A stretch of DNA of 12,162 bases from Bryobacteraceae bacterium. GTDB lineage: Bacteria > Acidobacteriota > Terriglobia > Bryobacterales > Bryobacteraceae. The translations under genes and the position numbers were made by a program. The notes under the pieces are model-generated. The model did not search any database. It saw nothing but the letters and a program-made list of their open reading frames with translations, and was not told the DNA's origin. The stretch spans positions 1-12,162 of the forward strand of contig JADGHK010000038.1 in NCBI GenBank assembly GCA_019686145.1. Reading direction: 5' to 3'. Positions 6,502 through 12,162 of this stretch are shown one piece after another; position 1 is the first letter of the stretch, and every line of letters begins with the position of its first letter.

Positions 6502-7545
6502 ATGAACCTCAAGACCAACCGTCGCGATTTCTTCCGGGGTATCGGTGCCGTTGCGGCGCCAGCCATCCTCGGCGCTTCCGATAAGGCGGGCACGAAGCGG
6601 CCCATCGTGGGAACCGGTGAGTTCACCTACGAGGTGATTCACGACTGGGGTGAGTTGCCTAAGACGATCGCTTACGGCAACACGCACGGTGTCTGTGAGG
6701 ACTCGCAGGGCCGCATCTACGTGCATCACACGGTCAACAGCGTCAGCGAAAGCCACGACACCATGGTGGTTTTCGACGAAAAGGGCAAGTTCATCCGGAG
6801 CTGGGGCAAGGAGTTCAAGGGCGGTGCCCACGGACTCCACATCCAAAAGGAGGGAAAACAGGAATTCCTTTACCTCTGCGACACGCGCCGTGCACTGGTC
6901 GTGAAGACGACGCTCGAAGGAGAGGAAGTGTTCACGATCGGCTATCCGAAGGAAGCCGAGGAATACAAGCCCGGTCCGGATGGCAAGCTGAAGAAGTACA
7001 GTCCGACTAACCTCGCCATTGCCCCGAACGGGGATATCTACGTCGCTGACGGATACGGCTCCAACTACATCAATCAGTACAATTCGAAGGGCGAGTATAT
7101 CCGTACCTTCGGCGGCACCGGCAAGGAGGCAGGAAAGCTTTCCTGCCCGCACGGCATCACGATCGACAAGCGCGGCAAGGAGCCCTTGCTGCTGGTGGCC
7201 GATCGCAGTAACAACCGCCTTCAGTATTTCACTCTCGATGGCAAGCACGTGAAGTTCAGCGAACGCGCTGTCAACCTTCCGTGCCACTTCCACCAGTACA
7301 AGGGCGTGACAGTGATCCCCGATCTTGCCGCGCGGGTTACGCTGCTTGATCGCAACGACGGGGTGATCACCCACCTGGGTGAGGACCCAAGCAACACGTG
7401 GCGGGAGCTTCGCAGGGAGCCGCGCGACAAGTTCATTCCCGGGAAGTTTATTTGTCCCCACGGAGCCTGCTTCGACCACAAAGGCAACATCTTTGTGGTG
7501 GAGTGGGTGGAAGTCGGGCGCGTGACGAAGCTGCGCAAAGTTTAG
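6502..7545 (+). CDS. Tat-exported NHL-repeat six-bladed beta-propeller protein, possibly peptidylamidoglycolate-lyase-like
   Basis: Extracytoplasmic beta-propeller of 347 residues. The N-terminus carries a twin-arginine signal (NRRDFFRG, residues 6-13, then a mildly hydrophobic AVAAPAILGA), so it is exported folded, often a sign of a bound cofactor or metal. NHL-type blades recur as H-G plus strand plus D-x-G-x-I-Y/F-V: GVCEDSQGRIYV (63-74), LAIAPNGDIYVAD (171-183), GITIDKRG (218-225) and GACFDHKGNIFVVEW (321-335), with S/G-x-G-x-Y/F-I-R closing strands at about 95-99 and 197-201. Four His-Gly pairs (H62, H110, H217, H320) sit at equivalent blade positions, and H264 is nearby, an arrangement that could form a central metal site as in the PAL lyase domain. 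That family link is inference; a non-enzymatic propeller is equally possible. A Cys occurs next to two of the sites (CPHG). The gene has its own probable promoter and is followed by a terminator. Confidence 0.85.
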   Translation: MNLKTNRRDFFRGIGAVAAPAILGASDKAGTKRPIVGTGEFTYEVIHDWGELPKTIAYGNTHGVCEDSQGRIYVHHTVNSVSESHDTMVVFDEKGKFIRSWGKEFKGGAHGLHIQKEGKQEFLYLCDTRRALVVKTTLEGEEVFTIGYPKEAEEYKPGPDGKLKKYSPTNLAIAPNGDIYVADGYGSNYINQYNSKGEYIRTFGGTGKEAGKLSCPHGITIDKRGKEPLLLVADRSNNRLQYFTLDGKHVKFSERAVNLPCHFHQYKGVTVIPDLAARVTLLDRNDGVITHLGEDPSNTWRELRREPRDKFIPGKFICPHGACFDHKGNIFVVEWVEVGRVTKLRKV

Positions 7546-7563
7546 GGTTGGCTTCAAAGCCTC

Positions 7564-7582
7564 ATCACCCGATCCGGGTGAT
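7564..7582 (+). other. Stem-loop, 8-bp perfect stem, upstream of the terminator
   Basis: ATCACCCG (7564-7571) pairs perfectly with CGGGTGAT (7575-7582) around a 3-nt ATC loop. No U-rich tail follows. It lies 18 bp past the propeller stop and 10 bp before the stronger terminator hairpin, and could protect the mRNA 3' end or pause polymerase. Confidence 0.5.
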
Positions 7583-7592
7583 TCAGTTCCAC

Positions 7593-7632
7593 GCCGGGGG
7601 CGTTCTTTGCCCCCGGCTCTTCCCTTGGTTTT
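7593..7632 (+). terminator. Probable rho-independent terminator after the propeller gene
   Basis: GCCGGGGGC (7593-7601) pairs perfectly with GCCCCCGGC (7609-7617) around a GTTCTTT loop: nine G/C pairs. The following tail (7618-7632) is T-rich but interrupted by C and G. Position 48 bp after the stop codon and before an unrelated chemoreceptor fits a terminator. Confidence 0.7.
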
Positions 7633-7713
7633 ACTCCCTCCATCAAAGCGTCCAAGGAATCGCTAGCACACACAGTCCTCAAGCAACCGGCTGTTTTGGG
7701 CGATATGTCCAGC

Positions 7714-9168
7714 ATGACGATTGGGCGAAGGCTCGTGATGAGCTTCGGGGTAGTGTTGGCTTTGCTGGTTGGTTTGGGCGTCTTTGCGATTTACAGCAGC
7801 AGTAGTCTGCGCGGCCATATGAGCAGGGTGGTAGAAGGGAGTGCGAAGAGGCGGTTTCTGGCGGCGCAGATGGCCGGATCGCTACAGGAGCAGATAGGTT
7901 TAACGAGAGGCATCCTGGGGTACGGCTTCCTGAAGGACCGAACGTCGATGGAACGCATGCAGGACGAGTTTCAGGCCGCCAGCCAGAAGCTGCAGCGTCA
8001 GATGAACGCCTTTGAACGGCTCATCGAGGCGGGGCAGAGCCGCCGGGCCTTTGAAGATCTCCGGGCGCGCGTCAGGGAGTTTTCGCTGAGCCACGCAGAG
8101 CTGTGGCGTCTAGCCTTAACGGATCAACTGGAGGCGGCCAGGCAGGTTTGGACGAATAGCGGGTTGCGCCTTGGCATGCAGGCCCTGGACGTTGCCGAAA
8201 GCCTGGCGAACCAGGAGACGAACGTGATGGACCGGGCGCTGGCGGAGGCGAATTCAACGGCGAGCACGGCGCGCTGGCTCTTCGCCATCGCGGTGCTGCT
8301 CAGCTTGCTGGTCGCCGCCAGCTCTGGCTGGCTGCACCGGCAAGTCACAGAGGATCTGCGGGCCGCCTTGATGGAGTTAACCGAGGGCGCGGAAGAGGTT
8401 TCCTCCGCCGCCAGCCAGGTTTCCGCCTCGAGCCAGTCGCTGGCGCGGGACGCCTCCCAGCAGGCGGCGTCTTTGGAGGAGACGTCGGCTTCGGGTGAGG
8501 AAATCAATTCGATGGCTCGGAAGAACGGGGAACATTCGCGCACGGCGGCCGATCTCATGAGTCAGTCGAACGAACAGTTCGCGCGGGCAAGGCAGTACCT
8601 GGAGCAGATGGTGACGGCCATGGCGGAGATTAACTCGTCGAGCGACAAGATCTCGAGAATCATCAAGGTCATTGACGAGATCGCCTTCCAGACGAACATC
8701 CTCGCCCTGAACGCCGCGGTTGAGGCGGCGCGGGCGGGAGACGCCGGCATGGGATTCGCCGTAGTGGCCGACGAGGTTAGAAATCTGGCGCAGCGGTGCG
8801 CTCAAGCCGCAAAAGATACGGCCACGCTGATCGAAGAATCCATCGCAAAATCGAACGAAGGGAGGATGCGCGTCGAGCAGGTAGCGCAAGCTATCAACAC
8901 GGTCGCGGAGGGGGCCGCAAAGGCAAAGGTGCTGGTGGACGAGGTAAACCTTGCCAGCCAGGAGCAGTCGCGCGGGATTGAGCAGGTAGCGAAGGCGATT
9001 GTCCAGATGGAGCAGGTGACGCAGCGCGTGGCGGCGAGCGCGGAGGAAAGTGCCTCCGCCGCCGAGGAACTTAGCGCACAGGCGAGCGCATTGAAGCAGA
9101 TTGTCAATCGAGTCTGGGTGATGGTGGACGGGACTGCTGAAATCACCAGGGAGCGGGTGAAACTATAG
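7714..9168 (+). CDS. Methyl-accepting chemotaxis protein lacking a full HAMP domain
   Basis: Inner-membrane chemoreceptor that signals to CheA/CheW. Counting from M1 at 7714 (484 residues): TM1 about 9-27, a helical periplasmic sensor of ~160 residues (28-186, compatible with a four-helix bundle) and TM2 about 188-206. A long cytoplasmic signalling domain follows. The hairpin tip, IIKVIDEIAFQTNILALNAA then VEAARAG, ending near VRNLAQR, matches the CheA/CheW-binding consensus. Probable methylation sites include SLEETSASGEE (253-263) before the tip and SAEESASAAEE (442-452) near the C-terminus. After TM2 the chain runs into the signalling helix within ~30 residues, so a ~50-residue HAMP is missing. 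No CheR/CheB-tethering pentapeptide occurs at the C-terminus. The start is chosen at 7714 because MTIGRRLVMSFG is the classic N-terminus; in-frame ATG 7705 and TTG 7696 would add 3 or 6 residues. The ligand is unknown. It converges on the SDR gene, with a 6-bp overlap of stops. Confidence 0.93.
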   Translation: MTIGRRLVMSFGVVLALLVGLGVFAIYSSSSLRGHMSRVVEGSAKRRFLAAQMAGSLQEQIGLTRGILGYGFLKDRTSMERMQDEFQAASQKLQRQMNAFERLIEAGQSRRAFEDLRARVREFSLSHAELWRLALTDQLEAARQVWTNSGLRLGMQALDVAESLANQETNVMDRALAEANSTASTARWLFAIAVLLSLLVAASSGWLHRQVTEDLRAALMELTEGAEEVSSAASQVSASSQSLARDASQQAASLEETSASGEEINSMARKNGEHSRTAADLMSQSNEQFARARQYLEQMVTAMAEINSSSDKISRIIKVIDEIAFQTNILALNAAVEAARAGDAGMGFAVVADEVRNLAQRCAQAAKDTATLIEESIAKSNEGRMRVEQVAQAINTVAEGAAKAKVLVDEVNLASQEQSRGIEQVAKAIVQMEQVTQRVAASAEESASAAEELSAQASALKQIVNRVWVMVDGTAEITRERVKL

Positions 9169-9885
9169 GGTGAGCCCGCCATCCACCGTGAGAACCTGCC
9201 CCGTGATGTAGTTGTCAGGCTCCAGGAAAAAGCGGACGGCACGCGCAATATCGAGCGCCCGCCCGAAACGAGGGATAATGCCTGTCTCCAGGTAATGATC
9301 GTACTTTCCTGCGGCAATGCTCGCTTCGGCCATCCCCGCCGCCGTAACGCCCGGGCTGATCACGTTTATGCGGATGTTCGGCCTACCTCGGTATTCCTTC
9401 GCCAGGATGCGGGCTGCATGCTGCAGCGCCGCTTTCGCACCTGCATACGCTGCGGAACCGGGAAACAATGCGTTTGCCTGCATTGTGGAGAACAGCACGA
9501 TGGAGCCGGATATACCCTCTGCCTTCATCCTTTCTGCTGCTTCTTTGGCCAGCAGATAAGGCCCGAGGTAGTTGACCTCATAGGATTCGTGCATCTTCGG
9601 CTCCAGCTCTTGAGGGTCCTTGACTCTGCAGGGATCCCCTGTGAACACCACTAACCCGTACAGGCTGTCGGCGGTGTTCAACAACCTTTGGCGGTCGCTC
9701 GCCGAGGTAAGATCGGCCTGCACCAGAGTCGCAATCTCTGAAAGCTCCTCCGCCCGGTCTCGATTGCTGTGGTAGCTGATGATCAGATGAGCGTCTTCCT
9801 CAGCCAGCAATCGAGCGGAGGCGGAACCGAGTCCTCCGGATCCTCCTGCCAGGATGATCGTCTGACGCGCTAAAGTCTCACGCAA
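9163..9885 (-). CDS. Short-chain dehydrogenase/reductase (classical SDR fold, FabG-like)
   Basis: NAD(P)-dependent oxidoreductase of 240 residues, the usual size of a classical SDR. The dinucleotide site is GGSGGLG (14-20), with S39-H-S-N-R43 after beta-2, which would favour NADP; D58 of the ADL motif follows. The catalytic tetrad is complete: N105, S133, Y147 and K151 (YAGAK). The PG motif (NVISPG, 174-179) and the C-terminal YITGQVLTVDGG are typical. Oddly, the structural NAG motif after beta-4 reads FTGD (81-84). The start is assigned to TTG at 9885: GAGGAG lies 7 nt upstream, the protein begins right before the Rossmann strand, and the extra 21 residues available from the ATG at 9948 are basic, unlike SDR sequence, and lie within the ligase gene. 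It overlaps the ligase stop by 8 bp, so translation is probably coupled. Substrate unknown; the pairing suggests cell-surface or sugar metabolism, by inference. Confidence 0.88.
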   Translation of the reverse strand: MRETLARQTIILAGGSGGLGSASARLLAEEDAHLIISYHSNRDRAEELSEIATLVQADLTSASDRQRLLNTADSLYGLVVFTGDPCRVKDPQELEPKMHESYEVNYLGPYLLAKEAAERMKAEGISGSIVLFSTMQANALFPGSAAYAGAKAALQHAARILAKEYRGRPNIRINVISPGVTAAGMAEASIAAGKYDHYLETGIIPRFGRALDIARAVRFFLEPDNYITGQVLTVDGGLTL

Positions 9886-11119
9886 TCGCCTGCTCCTCTG
9901 CGGGCTGTTCCGTGCCCGCCTTTTGAACTGCCACGTAACCACAGCCAACGGTCGCCAAAAACAGGATCAGAACTTCGCTGTCGCCCAGATTCAACTCGAA
10001 GATACCTGTCACCAGAATGGAAATCACCACCGCGATGCCGCCGTGCAACACCGCGCGGGCGAAGCCCTCGTGGTCTCGGAGCTTCCGCAGGGCGCGCCGG
10101 AAATCGGTCACGATTCTTCCCATCAGCCACATCAGGGCAAGCATGGTAGGAATTCCTCGCTCGGCGGCGTAATGCAGATAGATGTTGTGCAAGTGACCGT
10201 ACCAGCCTTCGGGCAGCGGCATCGGCACGTCCGGCGGAATATACTTCGTGAACTGCCTGTTCACCTGCTCGGGGCCGAGGCCGAAAAGCGGATGCGCCTT
10301 GATCATCTCCCAGCCCGTCCGCCACGTGACGATTCGATGCTGATTGGAGTCAATTCGAGCCTTCGGACGTACGGCGGACGCGAGGCGCTCGCGAACCGAA
10401 TCAGGCCCCAGCCAGATCCCGAGAGCCAGCACGAGCGGCGCCGCGAGCACGAGCCACCTCCGCAAAGACCACGCCAGATAGAGTCCGCCGGCGGCCGTGC
10501 CAAGCCAAATGCCTCTCGTAAGGTTCAGAAGGATTGACACTCCAATTACAATTCCTATGCCCGCAAGCAGAGCCCGGAACCACCCCTTGGCAGGCGCCCA
10601 GAACAGGAATGCTCCGAGCAGAAGCAGGATGATCATCTGCTGGCCGCCGAATGTCATCCAGTGGCTCATGAAGCCCGTGGTTCGCTCTGGCACATAGAAC
10701 TCGTAGAAAGGACGGCCGAGGCGTTGAGCCTCGTTCATTTTATCTGCAAACTGCAGAAAGCTGTGCATGGCGGCCACGGCTGCAATACCGGCCCATGCAA
10801 GCATCAGCTTTCGGACGTGGCCGAGCGTGCGAAACGTACTTGATACCACCAGCAGGGTGAGAAAGACAAAAAGCTTACGGATCTGCGGATTCGCCAGTGA
10901 CGGTTCGGCTGACAAAAGCAAGGAAAGCAGCGTTCCGCCGGCGAAGAGGGCGAGCGGCAGTCCAATGGGCGGAAACCGCAGCTTCTCCCCGGAAAGCAGC
11001 AGGGCTGCCACGGCAAGAGCCAGGAGAATGTTGGAGACTGCGATCGAGAAAACGATGGAGAAAGCGGAGCCGAACGCCAATACAAAGGCTGCCCGCTGCA
11101 GCAGGGGCATGGATATCAT
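9878..11119 (-). CDS. O-antigen ligase / Wzy-like polytopic membrane protein (Wzy_C domain)
   Basis: Inner-membrane protein of 413 residues and about 10-12 TM helices, of the WaaL/Wzy superfamily that joins or polymerises lipid-linked glycans at the periplasmic face. The Wzy_C region is clear: LLNLTRGIWLG (197-207), then RIVTWRTGWEMIKAHPLFGLG (from R262), a periplasmic loop of ~30 residues, and GHLHNIYLHYAAERG (308-322). Expected functional residues are present: Arg202, Arg262/Arg267 and the HLHN histidines H309/H311. The C-terminus (from about 398) is cytoplasmic or tail-like and rich in Glu/Gln. The start is ATG 11119 with AGG 8 nt upstream; a second ATG at 11110 would shorten it by three residues. 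Ligase and polymerase members cannot be told apart by sequence, and no glycosyltransferase or wzx neighbours are visible to help. The SDR gene starts inside its 3' end. Confidence 0.87.
   Translation of the reverse strand: MISMPLLQRAAFVLAFGSAFSIVFSIAVSNILLALAVAALLLSGEKLRFPPIGLPLALFAGGTLLSLLLSAEPSLANPQIRKLFVFLTLLVVSSTFRTLGHVRKLMLAWAGIAAVAAMHSFLQFADKMNEAQRLGRPFYEFYVPERTTGFMSHWMTFGGQQMIILLLLGAFLFWAPAKGWFRALLAGIGIVIGVSILLNLTRGIWLGTAAGGLYLAWSLRRWLVLAAPLVLALGIWLGPDSVRERLASAVRPKARIDSNQHRIVTWRTGWEMIKAHPLFGLGPEQVNRQFTKYIPPDVPMPLPEGWYGHLHNIYLHYAAERGIPTMLALMWLMGRIVTDFRRALRKLRDHEGFARAVLHGGIAVVISILVTGIFELNLGDSEVLILFLATVGCGYVAVQKAGTEQPAEEQAIA
9893..9898 (-). promoter_or_regulatory. Shine-Dalgarno deciding the TTG start of the SDR gene
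   Basis: GAGGAG on the minus strand lies inside the last codons of the ligase gene, 7 nt before TTG 9885. Good spacing and near-consensus sequence make TTG the best start and indicate translational coupling. Confidence 0.65.
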
Positions 11120-11221
11120 GATGCACCTGAACGCTGCAGGGCAAGCACATCATGACTCTGTGCTTGATCGTCCATGAGCGTTATCAGTATGCCAAAATGA
11201 GTCTTTCGATCGCCAGCGGCC

Positions 11222-11701
11222 ATGCAGATCCATATTCTGAGGCACGGAATTGCGGAGGACGCAAAGCCAGGCAGTCCGGACGCGGACCGTGCACTCACGC
11301 CTGAAGGTCGAAAGAAGCTACGGGACGTTCTGAAGCTGGCGCGCGGAGCCAATGTAAGGCCCTCGCTCATCCTGACGAGCCCCTATCGCAGAGCCGTGGA
11401 AACAGCGGAGATTGCATCCGCCGTTCTGGACGGGAAAGCGGAGATCGTCGGCAGCGCGGCGCTTCAGCCCTCGGGAGACCCGCGCGACGTTTGGGAAGAG
11501 ATACGGGTGCACAAGGACGAGAGTGAGCTCCTGCTTGTGAGCCACGAGCCGCTGACCAGCCGGTTGACCGGCTTCCTGTTGAACGCTCCGAATCTGAATG
11601 TGGACTTCAAGAAAGGTGCACTCCTCCGGCTTGACGTTGATGAGTTCGGAGCGGTGCCGCGCGGAGTGCTGAAGTGGATGCTGACCGCCAAGCTCGCCTG
11701 A
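11222..11701 (+). CDS. sixA: SixA-type phosphohistidine phosphatase (histidine phosphatase superfamily)
   Basis: Cytoplasmic phosphatase of 159 residues, the size of SixA and much smaller than phosphoglycerate mutases. The RHG motif is at residues 7-9 (ILRHGIAED), with H8 the phospho-acceptor and R7 a phosphate ligand. LTPEGRKKL (25-33) follows, then TSPYRRAVETAE (52-63) with the second pocket arginine R56 or R57, and LLLVSHEP (103-110) with the second catalytic histidine H108. E. coli SixA removes phosphate from phosphohistidine in signalling/PTS proteins; whether this one does is inferred from similarity. ATG 11222 immediately precedes the first beta strand and I see no good Shine-Dalgarno. 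It is divergent from the ligase gene (102 bp gap) and convergent with the sulfatase (8 bp between stops), so it is probably monocistronic. Confidence 0.9.
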   Translation: MQIHILRHGIAEDAKPGSPDADRALTPEGRKKLRDVLKLARGANVRPSLILTSPYRRAVETAEIASAVLDGKAEIVGSAALQPSGDPRDVWEEIRVHKDESELLLVSHEPLTSRLTGFLLNAPNLNVDFKKGALLRLDVDEFGAVPRGVLKWMLTAKLA

Positions 11702-11714
11702 CCTGAGAGTCAGG
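11697..11714. repeat. Inverted repeat spanning the two convergent stop codons of sixA and the sulfatase gene
   Basis: CCTGAC (11697-11702) pairs with GTCAGG (11709-11714) around a CTGAGA loop. The sixA TGA is in the left arm and the sulfatase TGA (read from minus) is in the right. It could act as a bidirectional transcription stop, but the stem is only 6 bp and lacks a long T tract on either side. Confidence 0.35.
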
Positions 11715-12162
11715 GTTTGGCCGCCGCCATTTGCTCTTCATACCACTTGTGAACCAGGGTCGACAGCTCATCAACGATCTCGGGATGTACGCGTCTCAGG
11801 TTCTTCGATTCTCCCGGGTCCGCTTCCAGATCCGACAGAAAGACGCTGTCTTCGCCTTCGAGCGGTTTGCGGCTCTCCGGGGCGCCATCCCACACGATTC
11901 CGTTGATCACCAGCTTCCACTTCCCGCGCCGCACAGCCACTTGCTTCCCGTAGGACCAGAAAATGGCTTTGTGCGGCGACGGCCTTTGCGAAACCGCCAG
12001 CCCGAGGATGTCTTTTCCGTCAATGACGTAGTTTTCGGGGATTGAAACACCCGCGGCTTTGCAGATTGTCGGCAGTACGTCCATTGACATGGCCACCTCT
12101 GACACGACCTTGCCTGCCGGGACCCTCCCTGGCCACCGCAGGATTCCCGGCACGTGCATGCC
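11710..12162 (-). CDS. Sulfatase (arylsulfatase family), C-terminal 150 residues (enters from right edge)
   Basis: Only the C-terminal part is present; the catalytic core with the formylglycine Cys/Ser signature lies outside, so activity and substrate cannot be judged. The first visible residues, GMHVPGILRWPGR, match the conserved turn after the active-site domain (usually G-x-R-x-P-x-I-x-x-W-P-G). MSMDVLPTICKAAGV and DGKDILGL follow, and then the small C-terminal domain with VRRGKWKLV and FLSDLEADPGESKNL, the usual end of secreted sulfatases in Planctomycetota, Bacteroidota and Acidobacteriota. It finishes EEQMAAAKP. The frame is open to the edge, so the ATG at 12159 is an internal methionine, not the start. 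Such enzymes usually desulfate glycans in the periplasm or outside the cell; nothing in the window identifies a partner. Confidence 0.9.
   Translation of the reverse strand, partial: GMHVPGILRWPGRVPAGKVVSEVAMSMDVLPTICKAAGVSIPENYVIDGKDILGLAVSQRPSPHKAIFWSYGKQVAVRRGKWKLVINGIVWDGAPESRKPLEGEDSVFLSDLEADPGESKNLRRVHPEIVDELSTLVHKWYEEQMAAAKP

Noticed and set aside
6472..7557. A 361-codon open frame on the minus strand opposite the NHL-propeller gene
   Set aside because: The plus frame has a Tat signal, repeated NHL blades and a promoter. The antisense frame has no motif and exists because stop codons are rare in the complementary frame of GC-rich genes.
9886..9948. A 21-residue extension of the SDR from ATG 9948
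   Set aside because: The residues are basic and unlike SDR N-termini, they lie inside the ligase gene, and a good Shine-Dalgarno directs initiation to TTG 9885.
1..12162. Hidden mobile element, CRISPR array, toxin-antitoxin pair or phage remnant
   Set aside because: No direct repeats with regular spacing, transposase or integrase motifs, terminal inverted repeats or tRNA attachment sites were seen; genes are tightly packed and similar in base composition.

Overview
This 12.2 kb window is a GC-rich bacterial chromosome segment carrying a Gram-negative envelope toolkit: an RND efflux pump with outer-membrane channel, a Tat-exported protein and an O-antigen-ligase-like protein. The mix of a Cus-type pump whose adaptor carries metal-binding domains, a Tat-exported NHL propeller, a chemoreceptor lacking HAMP and a sulfatase is most like Acidobacteriota (Bryobacter/Solibacter type). 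That placement is inferred from gene style only, because there is no rRNA or other phylogenetic marker here. I see no IS element, phage, CRISPR array or tRNA. Apart from the efflux operon, the genes look like ordinary chromosomal singletons or pairs.

Layout. From 4954 down to the left edge (minus strand) runs a heavy-metal efflux operon: a small secreted Cys/His-rich protein, then a TolC-type channel, a CusB-type adaptor with two N-terminal metal-binding modules, and a CusA-type HME-RND pump cut by the window edge. The last three genes overlap (4 bp, then 8 bp) and are surely co-translated. A strong sigma70-like promoter lies just upstream of the small ORF. It sits in a 66-bp gap shared with a divergent M20 metallopeptidase gene (5021-6439, plus). 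Next on the plus strand are a Tat-exported NHL/beta-propeller protein (6502-7545), two hairpins with a probable terminator, and a methyl-accepting chemotaxis protein (7714-9168).

On the minus strand, an O-antigen-ligase-like membrane protein (9878-11119) is followed by an SDR oxidoreductase (9163-9885) that starts at TTG inside the end of the ligase gene. The SDR converges on the chemoreceptor so tightly that the two stop codons share a 6-bp palindrome. A SixA-type phosphohistidine phosphatase (11222-11701, plus) then converges on the C-terminal part of a sulfatase that enters from the right edge (minus).

How they work together: the efflux cluster is one clear system (channel, adaptor and pump spanning the envelope, plus a probable periplasmic metal-handling accessory). 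The ligase/SDR pair is probably an operon, but its substrate cannot be read from sequence. The other genes look independent. No gene-free stretch exceeds 300 bases; the largest gap (7546-7713) holds the hairpins. The 102-bp gap 11120-11221 between the divergent ligase and sixA genes must hold their promoters, but I found no convincing -35/-10 pair there.
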